A stretch of 64,000 bases of DNA from Rhypophila decipiens (GCA_033297075.1 MU858123.1:107465-171464); one strand, 5' to 3'; counted from the first letter of the stretch, positions 1-11,927 are shown. Notes: a model not told the origin generated them from the letters alone. A program made the numbers and translations.

Positions 1-411
1 TTCACCAGGGCCTCAAGGAACGGCTCCCTTGCCATGGGCACCACACTGGAGGATTGGATGGGATAATGGGCCCGCTTTCCGTGTATTCTCTCGTGGGAAG
101 CAAACATGGCTGGCCGGGGGTGATGCTGGGGGCTGAATGGCTCTCAGCTCTACCAGTCCAGGCTATCCTTCGCACCACATGTCGACGACTCCATTCGAGT
201 ATAAGAAGATGGCTGTCTCCCACGATCATCCCAGATTCTTTTTTGGATCATCACCATCATCACCAGCCTCTTCAGCCTTCTTCACTCTCTTTAACAAACA
301 ACACTCCTTACCGGGTTCTTCCCAACTCACAAGTCCTTCAGACAACCATTCATTCACTCACATTCATTCACTCGCTTTTCAGTGTTTAACCAACCCCTCC
401 AATCTTTCAAG
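1..411. other. Upstream region of the CBM18 gene
   Basis: No gene is seen. Overlapping open frames here lack codon structure and run into the leader of the next gene. The 120 bases before the ATG at 412 are pyrimidine- and CA-rich (CATTCA repeats), as is usual for a fungal 5' leader. Confidence 0.6.
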
Positions 412-1296
412 ATGCACGCCTCATTCTTCACCTTCCTCGCCGCTGCCCTGGCCACCACCGCTGCTGCCATGCCCGGCACTGTTCTCCACCAGATCAAGGC
501 GGTCCGCGGCCTGGCCAACACCACTCCCAACCCCATCGTGGCTCGTCAGGGCAACATCGACTGGGTCGGTGGCAAGTGCGGCGGCAACTCGGGCTTCGTC
601 TGCGAGTCGGGCAAGTGCTGCTCCCAGTACGGCTTCTGCGGAGTCGGCGCCGAGTACTGCGGCGGCGGAGGAAACAACGGTGGCGGCAACAATGGCGGCG
701 GCAGCGGCTGCAACAAGCGCACTTTCGTTGGCGACGGCTCTACCGGTGCCGGCTGGCCTGCCGAGAGCCAGTGGGCGAGCTTCGACACCATCTGGAACGC
801 CAACCTCCACAACCTTGGTATCTCTTGCACCTGGATGGGTCAAGCCAACAACTCGCCCACTGAGATCGCCCAGCTCCGGTCCGCCGTCCTGAGCATTTCG
901 CAGCAGTCCGGTGTCGACGCCCGCTTCATCCTCGCCGTCATCATGCAGGAGTCCAACGGATGTGTCCGCGTCCACACCACCAACAACGGCGTCACCAACC
1001 CGGGCCTCATGCAGGATCACAATGGTTCCTTCTCTTGCTATGGCGTCAACCCCTGCCCCGAGTCCTATATCATTGGCATGATCCGCTCCGGCACCATGGG
1101 AACTGCCCACGGCGAAGGTCTCCAGCAGATCCTCAACAGGATCGGCGGCTCTGGCGCTCAGAAAACCTACCGCGCCGCTCGTGTCTACAACTCTGGCAGC
1201 ATCCACTCCTCTGGCGACCTCAGCCACCCCAACGGTGCCACTGGCTCCTATGCTTCCGACATTGCCAACCGCCTCACTGGCTGCACTTACGACTAA
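412..1296 (+). CDS. Secreted CBM18 protein with lysozyme-like (SLT-type) domain
   Basis: This is a 294-aa intronless protein. Residues 1-19 form a signal peptide (Ala/Thr-rich hydrophobic core), so it should be secreted. Residues about 56-84 are a hevein-type chitin-binding module (CBM18): the Cys pattern with CCSQYGFCG is complete. A Gly/Asn linker (84-99) leads to a C-terminal domain of about 190 aa that carries MQES (Glu180) and GLMQ (198-201). These are the signature spots of the lysozyme-like soluble lytic transglycosylase fold, in which the Glu is catalytic. The start follows CAAG, a normal fungal context, and is the first ATG that gives a signal peptide. The likely role is binding chitin or peptidoglycan with possible cleavage of a GlcNAc polymer; the substrate is inferred. 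It could also be a non-catalytic effector that shields chitin. Confidence 0.85.
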   Translation: MHASFFTFLAAALATTAAAMPGTVLHQIKAVRGLANTTPNPIVARQGNIDWVGGKCGGNSGFVCESGKCCSQYGFCGVGAEYCGGGGNNGGGNNGGGSGCNKRTFVGDGSTGAGWPAESQWASFDTIWNANLHNLGISCTWMGQANNSPTEIAQLRSAVLSISQQSGVDARFILAVIMQESNGCVRVHTTNNGVTNPGLMQDHNGSFSCYGVNPCPESYIIGMIRSGTMGTAHGEGLQQILNRIGGSGAQKTYRAARVYNSGSIHSSGDLSHPNGATGSYASDIANRLTGCTYD

Positions 1297-3088
1297 AATG
1301 TCTTCTTTCGCATCTTTTTTCCTGGACATATGATAAGCTGACGACGATGACACTTGGGGATATGGGATAGAATTGGCATGTTTTCCTCACCGCATTGCAA
1401 CGAACGCAAAGAGTTTCTTGTTCCATTTTCTCGCGGATTCACACTTCTTTTTATCACACACACTCATCTAGACATCTCCCTCTTGGATACTGACCTCCCC
1501 CACACCAGTCTCTTGTTCTCTCGCTTGCATACATTTTTCCTTCTTCTCTTCTTCTGCAGATATATTCAACAATTTTTGGTGTCTGTATATACTTTTTTCT
1601 TCTTTGTCACTTACCTCTTTGTGTTTTTACTCTTTTTCCTTGTCTGTCTCGCATTTAGAAAACTGTTCTCTGTAGCAACTTAGAATACAAATTCAAGCTG
1701 TTAAAATAACCACATACTTGCTTCTGCTTAATGATATCGTCGTCCCTGATTCCTGGGCTTATTCCACTCGCTTGAGGCAAGTACGATGTGTGATGGATAA
1801 AGAACACCGTGGGCCAGCTATCTGAGGGCGTAGACTTTGCAACCATATTCGACTCTTGGACAAATTTTCATGTGACAAGTTTTCTTTCGCTCGCAAACCT
1901 CGTAAGTGCCCATTGAACGAAGAACCTTTTCAACCCTTTCTTTTTGTGGGACCACAGAGAAAGATAGTTTACGCGGCGCCTGCAAGCACTTTATGAGATC
2001 TTTGAGATAACGGATAACGAAGCATAATGACTGATATGATGATATCATTAGGAAGAAAACGGTTTTGCCAGCACCTAAAGATCCACCACCATGTGCGTCT
2101 TAATTCCTCAACTTAAATCAGCACGAGGTTGACCTGTGGAGCACTGGAACTTAGCTGAGCACTTACATGTATTGGTACTTGGATAATCTGAATGAAGATG
2201 CATTCGTTCGGCATCTGATCCTTTTCCACGGCAGCCTCTTTCGCATGCCATGGCCGGAGAGAGAAATTCATGAGATGTTCCATGTTTGTCCATATGTACG
2301 TCTGGCTTGGGAACATGAAGAATCTAGACTTGCGAATAATTCCGTGTGAGTATGCTGTCGTTGCCTCTAAGAGCGGGTAGAGGATCAAGGGCAGCACTTG
2401 GTTGCGATTTCACGACACTAAAGATCAATAAAAGTGACATAGACCATATTCTCCCAAGGTGATCGCCTGCTGCATGCCCTGGAGATTTCTCAGGACAAGT
2501 CTCTCGGCTTGACGTTGGCCAGACTCTTCTCGTAAAACCGACTCCCGCTGCTCATGTGAACTTCCGATCGTGAACTGCCAGAAAATGGAGGAGACTCCAC
2601 ACATCCAGAGGCAGGCAGGCGATCATGCCGTTGAGTTGGAACTTTGCTCAGCATCACTCACAGAGCCGAGCCCCATCCACACAAAGTATCATTGGTGGCA
2701 GAGGCCATTTTTGAAGTCTCAGGTTCAAGGTTTTGAGTGTCCTGAACGTTATGTTCTTGCTCCATACAGTACCCAGTGGATCGCATTTCCCTTACCCACA
2801 ACCCTTTTGGTCCGCTTTTCTTCCTTTCAAGTTATCTTCAGCTTCCGCCCTCCTTGACCTTCTTACCATCTTTCCCATCATCTAGCCCAGCATCTTCCTC
2901 CAGCATCACAACTGCCCCTGCATTTTATCAAGAGCTCTTGGTCAATGTGGACTATTGTTTTCTCCTTTTTACACAGTCATCCTCCTGGATCTCCCCTAAC
3001 TCTACTTGTAGAGAGTAGGAAACCCAACTTCTTACCCGACTTTCCACTTTTTCAGACAGTATTCTGAAAGACTGTTCAACTATTCGAC
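1297..3088. other. Intergenic region, no gene seen
   Basis: A strongly pyrimidine-rich tract lies at about 1440-1665, downstream of the CBM18 stop. The rest is mixed sequence with only short open frames. From about 2830 the sequence becomes CT-rich and forms the probable promoter and leader of the gene at 3089. Confidence 0.55.
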
Positions 3089-4762
3089 ATGGATCAAGTA
3101 GATCATTCCAATGGCGGCGACACTAATGGGAACAGACATGATCGCCCCGTGATTGTCGATAGCAGGAGCCGCTCTCCTTCCTACTGGACGGCCCTTCGTA
3201 CTGGCATGCCTCCTTCACAGGCAGGCCCCTCCACCAGCTCGAACCACCATCGAGCACCTCCCTCGCACCCCCATGCCGCACCTACATTTCCCATCGATGG
3301 AATTCGGAGGCCCGTTCCGTCGATGGTTTTGACGCACCGTTGGCTAGCCCAGCAAAACGCCCAAGGTAACAGAGAAGCCGTTCCTCCACCCACCACCTGG
3401 GACCACCCGCGAGCAACTCCTTCACATCCCCTGTTGTACCAAACGCCGCAGGCTCGAGCAGCTGGGCTGGCCAAGCTCAACGTCAAAATGGGAACAAAAA
3501 CAAAGGCAAACAAAACCTGAACCTCGTTGACCAAGCGGAAGGAGGAGGAGATTCCAGTCGAATCCAGTCAATCCAGTCAATCCAGTCAATCCAGTCAATC
3601 CAGTCAAGCCAGTCAAGCCAGTCAATCCAGTCAAATCTCAACGTCAAATCTCAACGTCAAAACGGGACCAAAAACAAAGGCAAACAAAAGCTCGTTGACC
3701 AAGCGGAAGGACGAGGAGACGAAGACGACCCAGAAGACAAAAACGGCCTCCAATTCACCAGATTCAGACAACAAACGAACCTCGTTGCGAAACCGGACCA
3801 GCTCCTATCCCGGAATTCCACGCCCACTAGGTCTGCGAGACCAGTCTGGATTAACCAACGACGAAGAAGACGAAGACGAAGATCCCCAAGTCGCACAACA
3901 TCTAGCCCGCGAGAGAAAAACTATCCTACGAAGGTATTCCTGTCAGGAGCTGCCCTTCACCAGAGAAGCCAAGAACAGGGGGCGGGTTCGCCACAACCGG
4001 GAATGCAATCTCAAGACGCCCCTGGGTCGAATAGTTCGGCCTGTCGAGCGGAGATGGCCTCACAAGGTGAAGTATCATCGATGTGTCCACTGCTCGAGGC
4101 AGGGTTCCAGTCAATCCAGTCAAGGGGACAACGGAGGACACCGTCTTCCCGATGATTACGATGACGATGATTGGCGTATCATCGGCAGGTTGGAAGCCAT
4201 CAAGGTGGCTCGAGAAGCGAGAGCCGCTGCTAATAGGGCCAAAGCTGAGGAGGAAAAGAGACTAGAGCAGATCAGAGGGAAGAAGAATAAGAAGGACAAA
4301 CGACGTGCGAAGAAGGAAGAACGACAACAAGAACAACAACAGCTACAACAAGTTGATGCTCCTACTCTGCTTTCCGCACCGGTTCCTGCTACGGTTTCAA
4401 CCTCTCTTCCTGCTCCGGTTCCTCTCTATGGCCCCGCTCCTACCGGCAATACTTTTGTTCCTACCTCGGGTGCCGCTCCTGTTCCTGCTCCGGTTCCCGC
4501 TCCGGTTCCTTCCGGGGTTCCTACCAATAGCCCCGCTCCAGCTCCGGTTCCAAACCCAGCCATTTCCCCACCAGAATCCCCAACCGCTACTCGGGCTCGG
4601 CCTCATGCTCCTGCTTCTCGCAAAGAGCAAATAACTCCACCGCCAGAAACGGATACCACCACGCCATTGCCGCCTTTTCGAGCAGATTGCGGTTGCGTGG
4701 TATTTGACGAGGCAAAGGGCTGTCCATTCCACGATGTCGCGAGGCCGGAATGGGATAGGTAG
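3089..4762 (+). CDS. Low-complexity SSQ-repeat basic/proline-rich protein, needs an intron or is broken
   Basis: I do not recognise this gene. The ATG at 3089 opens 143 codons that end at an in-frame TGA (3518-3520). The same frame then stays open for 412 codons to 4762 but has no internal ATG, so the two parts probably form one gene. A donor GTAACA at 3365 can be joined in frame to an AG at 3535 or 3541, which removes the stop; the acceptors are weak, so a nonsense mutation is also possible. The second part contains an Ser-Ser-Gln repeat (about 3555-3640), an acidic patch, a Lys/Arg/Glu-rich helix likely to be a coiled coil (about 4190-4330), an Ala-Pro-Val-Pro repeat (about 4370-4560) and a Cys-rich end (CGCVVFDEAKGCPFH). 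No catalytic domain or signal peptide is seen. It is most likely a nuclear or cytosolic disordered protein. Confidence 0.55.
3555..3640 (+). repeat. 9-bp tandem repeat coding Ser-Ser-Gln
   Basis: About eight imperfect copies of the nonamer TCAATCCAG, with some TCAAGCCAG variants, are followed by a duplicated 14-mer ATCTCAACGTCAAA. The repeat keeps the reading frame and encodes the SSQ run. Further copies of the same unit lie at 4106-4122 (in the same gene) and 4917-4940 (outside it). Confidence 0.85.
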
Positions 4763-6420
4763 AAGGGAGAGAAAATAATGTACCAGGAGGAGGAGAGGGT
4801 GGAGGACGAAGAGTAAAAAGCGCCGTCCAACTTTGGGAGCAAACCACACCAACGAGATGGTGGTGATGCTAGCTAGTGGAGTAGGGCCAGCGATACGCTG
4901 CCCCCCAATTCAACCTCCAGTCAAGCCAGCCAGTCAATCTAGACTGGGCTGGCTTTACACTGTACGAGGAGACTGCTGGTTCCATTCCAATGGGAGTTGC
5001 AGGATGACTCTAACATTTGCTGCTTGCCAATAAGTAGGGGGAAAGGCCACTATTTCTTTTCTTGCCGGCTGCCATGGTTGTGTACGTTTTGAATCCTCAT
5101 ATTAAACGAGAGGGTATTTAGCCAGCCATGCCTGCCTACCTGCTTGCATTTATACTTGCTTGTTAATTGTCGCATCTGCATATCTATGGTAGTATCTCTA
5201 GTTAATCAGTTCTTTAAAAGACTCGAACACCCCATCATAGCAACACAGGAAATTACTTGCCGCAATCTCAATACAATCATTACAATGCTGTATGTGATGA
5301 TGACTTGGGCTCAAAATCATGCCCGATTCCGCGTAGTGCATTCATAGTTAAATCGAGTGTCAAACTAAGGTTGACGTTACATGTTATATTTGAGCCGCTG
5401 CCGATCTCGTGTCGTGCACAGCAGAGCAGAGCCTCCTTCCTCTGTGTAAGTGTCAGGTATTCCATAGCGTGAGGTTAGTCTCGGCGCCATCATTCCATCG
5501 CTGTGTTTGTGGCGTTCTTAGCGACATCTGCCATCTGTCCAGTGGATTGGATTGGGGGCTGTGGGGTTCGCTAGTGTGCTTGGTCAAGTCAAGGGCAAGT
5601 TTTGGCGGCGTGTCTGGCGTTCGGCACTCGTCCAGTTAGCTGCTGCTATCTTTGGTGCTTGACATGGCGCAATTTGCGGGGAGCCAGGATGGGTCATGGC
5701 ACTCTTGAACGGTGGGAGGTGTGATGGTTCTTGGCCAAGGAACTGGATCCGGTTGGCTGATGGCGCTAGAGTGAACTGTAACCTAGGCTCCTGCCCAGAG
5801 AGAGGAATCAACTGTGAAACAGGGGAACTTAAATAACGGGAGGTTTCTTGGTGGTGCGCCCCGCAACGTTACTTGAAACATCCGTCGAGTTAGCTCTGGA
5901 TGTTTCAACCTAAAGGGCCTTTGGCCAAATTACAAGTATTCTTCGTCAAAACACGGAACTCAAGAGGATTGTCAAGTAGTAGGACGAAACAGGATATATG
6001 TGTAAAATATGTACAATGCAAATGCGAGGGTTCGGACAAGCCATCATGAGATCTATATACAAAACAGGAAACAATGAAAGCTCTGGGGAAACATGTACAG
6101 TGTATCAAGTGTGAGAAATATGTACATCTTGAAAAAGAAGGTAAGGTGGAATAGCGAGTGACGTGAAGAGTGAGGAAAGTATGTGAAAGATGTCAGATAT
6201 GAACAAGAAACTGGGTTCTGATATGTACAGAGAAGAAGAAAGGTCGAGATAGACATAAGGAAAGCGAAATATGTACAGATGAAGGCAAAGGGTAAAGAGA
6301 AACAAAAGAAGACACGAAAACAGGAAACTTGAAGGGGTCTATCGGAGTCGTTGATCATATCATGCTTGTCGTGCAGTGACTTGTGTCGAGATACCCAAGC
6401 ATCAGGCATCAGGTACGCCT
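4763..6420. other. Intergenic region between convergent genes, no gene seen
   Basis: This region holds the 3' flanks of the SSQ-repeat gene (+) and the GH16 gene (-). A stray CCAGTCAA cluster lies at 4917-4940. The last 450 bases are purine-rich on the + strand with several ATGTACA repeats, and form the probable GH16 3' UTR. No conserved protein is visible. Confidence 0.55.
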
Positions 6421-7337
6421 TTAGTTGGAGACGTAGTGGGCGACGTAGCGAACTTCCATCATGGCGCCGTAGCCGTCGTAAGTAATATCGTTGGGGTAGC
6501 CGGGCTGTGGAAAAGAAACATGTTAGCAAAATGCACCCTGTTACGAGAAAGGACGTGTGAACAACTTACCCATTGACCACCAACCGCAACATTGAGGATG
6601 AAGAAGAGAGGCTTCTGGGCCAAGCTCTGCCAGACAGCAAAGTTGCCGATGCGCGCACCATCGATTTTGTGGTACTGCTGGCCGTCACGGAACCAGGTGA
6701 TGGTCTCCCGAGTCCAGTCATTGGAAGTGCGATCCCAAACCGCGGTCCACGTGTGCCAGCTCTGGTCAGGAATGTCGATGGCGGCTCCGATACCCTCAAA
6801 TTCTCTGCAGATGCCGCCAGGTGAAACGTCGCAGTGGACAGTTCCATATCCCTTCAGCTGGCCATTGACAGTCTCGAGGATGTCAACCTCACCGCAAGCC
6901 GGCCACTTGGTACCAGTGCGGATCGACTGACCCAGGGTCCAGAAAGCGGGCCAGATACCTTGCTTGTTCCGGATGTCGTTGCCGCCGAAGCGGATCTCGG
7001 CCTGGGCCAGAGTGCGTTTGCCGGCCTCGGGAGTGAAGGTGTACCAGGACTCGACACGGCCCGATGTCCACGAGTTGCCCTCGCGCCACGGGATGAGTTG
7101 GAGGGTCTCGCCGCCGCTCTTTTGGAGATTGTGGTTGGACCTCTTGTAGGTCTGGAGCTCGCCGTTCACACCGAGGTTGCGGTCAATGATCTCCCACTTG
7201 CTCTCGTCGGGGAGCTGGCCAGAAGGGCCCGAGAAGTTGTCTTGCCAGACAAGTCGGTAGCCCGAGATGCCGGGGGCGTTGCCGGCCGAGACGAGGACGG
7301 GCAGAGCCGCGAGGATGAAAGCAGGGTTGAAACGCAT
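6421..7337 (-). CDS. Secreted GH16 endo-beta-1,3(4)-glucanase
   Basis: There are two exons, 7337-6570 and 6504-6421, with a 65-nt intron (donor GTAAGT, acceptor CACAG), giving 283 aa. A signal peptide spans residues 1-18. The glycoside hydrolase family 16 domain fills the rest. It includes the conserved WPAFWTLG (129-136) and the catalytic motif GEVDILET, in which Glu150 is the nucleophile, Asp152 the helper and Glu155 the acid/base. The second exon supplies the last beta-strand (DGYGAMMEVRYVAHYV). The family cleaves mixed-linked or beta-1,3 glucans, so roles in wall remodelling or in digesting plant or fungal glucan both fit; the exact specificity cannot be read here. There is no GPI-anchor tail, so the enzyme is probably free in the medium. 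Confidence 0.92.
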
Positions 7338-7530
7338 TTTTGCTGATGTATGGACGGGCTCAAAGGAAGGAATGGGTAGAGACTGTGACGAATAGAAATC
7401 GAACCAGAAAGGACTGTGCGTGGTATCTACAAAGGAGTGTGTGGGAAGTCCCGGTATGTAATGTTTGGTGATGGTGATCGACGATGATGATGATAAACGA
7501 ACCCACCAGAAGACGGGAAGATGCCCGAGT

Positions 7531-7536
7531 TATATA
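7531..7536 (-). promoter_or_regulatory. Candidate TATA box of the GH16 gene
   Basis: TATATA lies about 195 bases upstream of the GH16 start codon at 7337. Only position and sequence support it. Confidence 0.35.
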
Positions 7537-10500
7537 CACTATCCAGACTCGACCCAGGAACTTGGCTCGCGGTCCCGGTCACATCTGAGACTTGGGATGG
7601 GTGGGGCGAGATCAACCGACCTACCATCAGAGACAAGGGAAGCCACGCTGAGGAGGCAGAAGAACGGGCCACATGGGACGGGGAGAATGTTTGGTCGAAT
7701 CAACATGGATGAGACCTTACATTCGCTGCCATGCCGGCTTGTCGAGGCCTCGAGGGACGAGGGGCATGTTTCCTCTGCCCCCTGGTCTCTTGGTAGCTGT
7801 CCACAATGGACCCTGCTGATACCACAAGCCAGGCAGGCGGTGGTGGTTTTGTTGGAGCACCATGCTGGTGAGTGATGACCAAGGATCGGCGAATCATGGA
7901 CGGGCTGAGCCGCCGTCACCAACAAGAGCCCCTTCACTCTTCCAAGTGTGGGTAACTGGACCCAAACGACAGTAGGGGGCTTCTTCAGCGGCCGGGGTCC
8001 ACTATCGTCCGCTGCACTGCCGGCACTCAACGGCATCTATTTGCCTCGGGACGACGCGGGAAAGGGACAGACTGGGAAGGGAAAAATGACACTTGCCGGG
8101 TCCGTTCCACAGTTTCATTGGCCATTTTTGCAATTTTGTGAACTGTATCCATTATATTGCGATCCAAAGGCGGTTTACCAACCACCTTCTGGATCTTCAA
8201 AATGGATTTTCTGCATCTGCATCTGGGATCCGTACCTGCATGCATTTCCGACGGGGATTCCTGGGCCAGCATAATGCGATTGTGGTGGACGCGGCACGGT
8301 GGGTTGCCAAGTAATCCACTGAAAGATGGGATGTTCTCGGTACCTGGTACCGTAATGCGTTAATATCCGCTAGCTGTCCCTTACCCGATGGCTGGTGCTT
8401 GGAGCCCAGAATGGAGGCTCAAAAGATTGTTGCACGACAGCGATTGCTGCACGCAATAATCTTGCCGGTATCGTGGGCATGCGAGCTGAAGAGCGCTGGG
8501 CTGGCTTGGTAATGCCCTTCTTGGGGCTGGACGGTAGTATGATGCGGCACTGCAGTGAAGAACGCCTCGAATGGAGGGTTTGGTAAGCACTGAGCAGTGA
8601 AATTGTGCCGAGGGATTGCTGCTCCTTCTGTTCAGTCACGCTGATATCGTCCCTGTTGTAACGGCGTTGTAACGTTGATTCGGCCAATACACGTGGAGAT
8701 TCGGCGACGCGATATGACCAGAACCCCAAGACATGCTCACCAAGGGCGCAAAATCAAGAGAATTCGTAGTGGCTTTTTTTTTTTTTTTTCTTTCTCGGAG
8801 GCAACTGTTCTCGCACTTGGCGAAATTGCGAGAATGGCATCGTGATAAATGAGGTTCTCCTTGCCGAGGCGTCTCGAGTCCAAGTCAGTGAGGAGTGATT
8901 GAGGGATGCAATTGGACAGGTTTGAGGGCGTGATTGAGATTTGGTAATCTTTCCGGGAGTCCGGGACACCTGCCCTAAAAGGCCGCCCCACATTTCACAT
9001 TTCGGACCTTTCCGTGAGTGGACCGCAGCTGGTAACAGGTCTGGTGTGCGCTGCCGGTATCATTGACAATGCATTGGTCAACTCCAAGTCTGATTGGTGG
9101 GATTGGTCGAAAAGGGGTCAGGAGCGTTCTTGCGATGCTTCCCAATTTTACAACGTCAGAACGGTAAATGGGTCTTGCGGACCGACCTGGAGGCATCTGG
9201 ACTGTTGCTGATCCTTGTTGCGAGCATCCAGTCTAGAAATCTTTAACAGCATTGGGACACTGTACGGAGGAACGGAACTCGGAATTCCGCGAGGTTATTT
9301 CCGATATCATTTCTTCACATATGGATATTACTAGTATCACAAACTCTTGGATACCAACGTTGTCGTCAAAATTCAAGGGTTGTGTGGTTTACGTCTCTAA
9401 TATCTCAATGTCAGCTTGACTGCTACCTGACAGTGACAGATCGAGATAATACGCCACGGACACAACCATGGTAAGCGTCCCTGCTGGTACTTGCCCCTCA
9501 AGGTTGCGCCGCATGATCCTTACAAAAGAGCTCCTCCGAGTGTGTCCCTGGGATCATTAACGTTCTGACCTGTTCGCGCTTGGGCATCTGTACACCTGGC
9601 CAGATTCATAGCTTCACACTACTCTAGTACTCTTTGACATGTGCATCACAACTCAACCAAGCTTGATGCCGACCGTCATGGATGATGGTGATATCGCTTA
9701 CTTGTTTGGAATCAGACACATCACCAAGTACTCACCAGACTTTTACAGACTCACTTTCCAACGTGAGGCGGAAATCACATTACATGATCATTAAGTTAGT
9801 GAAAATAAGCAAGATTCCAAGTTAATCATTCACGTTGTAAATCACCTGCCATCTGACATGAGAGCCACAACTTGTTCGCACTTTGATCAGCAGCAGTGCA
9901 TTCATGGCTTGCAACATGAGTCGTACTAAACCAAAGAACAACGTGTATTGCTACTAAAGTCATACGCATTCACAGGTGATGTTAGAGTGTCGGTATTCCT
10001 TCTGGAAGAAATCCTTCTTTCCTCACGCGCATGGAACCTGCATGCTGGACTGGAGGTCTTGGCTCGCCGTCGTAACTGGTCCATTTTCTTACACATCTCG
10101 GTGAGTATTCGTCAACCTGGCACGTTGCAACGCATTAACCATATCTGCAAAATATAATGAGAAGGAGTCAGGCACCGACTTCGAGGATGGTATGCTATCA
10201 TATACAACAACAATAAAAGGCCCTTATCAACTTGGCGGATTTTGTTACCTCTTTCATTTTCCCAGATTCCAGTTCATCTAGAATATACCGTTCGTTTAAA
10301 ACACGCCGAGGCTTAGATCAAGCATACACTCCAATGACTGGATTGAGAGAAAGCGTAACGAGGCAAGTGATTCCTATATCAGCAATAGTACTCCAGTTAG
10401 GCCACATCTGCTAACACCATACGCAATTCCTGCCCAGAAAACCGCCGTATCTCGCCGAGTGTGTGTCTGTGGCTTTTGCTACAACAGCAACTGGTAACTC

Positions 10501-10633
10501 CGTGCCTACCCAGGTAAGCAAGTCACACAAAGGTAACGGCGATGCAAGTCCGCTCTGCGAAGTACTAGGTTGGTTTTTCCCGAGGTTCAAGCCAGATAAT
10601 TTCCTTGTGGATCATGTGAAGCTGCGTTGGCTC

Positions 10634-10707
10634 CATATATGAGACAAAACAAAAAGAGAAAGGCCCCCCGCCTACGTAAGGTAGTAGGCCGTGATATCTC
10701 ATATATG
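10634..10707. repeat. Nested palindrome / potential hairpin
   Basis: The outer arms CATATATGAGA (10634-10644) and its perfect complement (10697-10707) enclose inner arms GCCTAC (10670-10675) and GTAGGC (10684-10689). No terminator or RNA gene is associated with it. Confidence 0.6.
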
Positions 10708-11445
10708 AGGCTACACGAGAATCATAGCCCAATACGTAGACTTTAGGAAAGAATGCGGCTGAAAACCGTGTAGATTACAAGGTGGTACAGAACCGTCTCA
10801 CCGGGTCCCAGGAAGTGAGACATAGAGACCATAGTCTAGCAAGACTGTATCACGCTCGGTCAAATATTTGAACTTCATTGTTGCCAAAGTTGGAAGGTGT
10901 CTGCTAGTTTGAACCAGGTGTTCGATTTTCATTCAAGTTGTATTCAGGGCGTGATCGTTTCCTTTGGAAGTCAAGAGTAGCCCACAAAGAGGTCCATACA
11001 GATCATATGTGAGGCGAACGACCACACCTCATGAGGATCTTCCTATTTTTACATGTATAAAGAGAATGGTTCACACATTTGATTTGGGTGTACGGGAAGG
11101 GAGGAATGAGAGTACAGACTAGAAAGGCATTGAATGATACGGACGGCACTCATAATACAAACTAAATATGACAAACCAGCTCTTCGTCACCAAGAGCTAC
11201 CAGAGCCCCAAAGGTGTTGAGAGACCAGACCCTTAACACCAGTACAGCTCAGACTCATATGATCAGATGATCAAAACAAGATTACCACCTTCGCCGGTCA
11301 GCCATATAGCACTGTGGATAAGTTACAAAGATGCACAAGGTACATCTGGCTGATCTTCCTGCCCTCCTTGGAATCAAGTCGAACCGCGGATACTACTGTT
11401 GTTTTAACTTTTCCTTTGCCCCAACGTCATAAGACATCCCGAGTG

Positions 11446-11710
11446 AATGGTCAGATCCTTCTCGTTTGTTCCCCTTCTGTACATAATCGGCGCAGCAGAG
11501 CCGGCAGAACTGGTGAAGGCAGTTATGACCTATAAGTTCCTGAATAAGAGAAGGAAAAAAAAAACTCCTTTCTTTTGTCCCAAATTCACAAGGCAATTCC
11601 CGTTAATGGTCAGATCCTTCCCGTCTGTTCCCCTTCTGTAATCGGCGCCGCGAGAACGTGAACCAGCGGGAGTCGTGAAGGCAGCGAGGACCTGAATGAG
11701 GGAAGGAAAA
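11446..11710. repeat. Diverged tandem direct repeat, two copies of about 110 bp
   Basis: Copy 1 (11446-11556) and copy 2 (11605-11710) share long stretches: AATGGTCAGATCCTTC at the start, TTCCCCTTCTGTA, ATCGGCGC, GTGAAGGCAG and GAAGGAAAA at the end. On the minus strand each copy begins with a splice-acceptor-like pyrimidine tract plus CAG. Each then encodes a related peptide ending QKGN(K/R)REGSDH, as if an exon had been duplicated. Confidence 0.7.
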
Positions 11711-11927
11711 GAAAATTAGTAATGGGATGCTAGCATTTCCCCACAGATTAAGCAGACGACGATAAATGAGGACACCAAAAGTCCAGAAGTAAGAAGGGAA
11801 CCGATGGGAAGCGATTATAGTGCACGAGAGCGCAAAGGATAAAAGACCTCGTCCACAAAGGCGACACGTGAGAGACAGAGATTCCCTTACAGCATTGAGA
11901 CAATAGTGCCAAGAAGGGTGAAACACA

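Larger units (their letters stand above)
7338..11927. other. 4.6-kb gene-free region
   Basis: I find no ORF with a recognisable domain or plausible codon use. It holds the GH16 promoter, a poly-T tract at about 8773-8790, a nested palindrome at 10634-10707 and a diverged 110-bp direct duplication at 11446-11710, just past the end of the RING-BRcat gene. AT content rises after about 9300. Confidence 0.5.

Noticed and set aside
421..1353. 310-codon minus-strand frame overlapping the CBM18 gene
   Set aside because: It is the GC-skew shadow of the real gene: Ala/Val/Gly-rich with no domain, while the + strand has a signal peptide and two domains.
3555..3640. Short regular repeats as a CRISPR array
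   Set aside because: Contiguous 9-bp units with no spacers, in frame inside a eukaryotic gene.
9465..9480. ATG followed at once by GTAAGC, as in genes with a 3-nt first coding exon
   Set aside because: No downstream open frame or conserved protein follows that could be the second exon.
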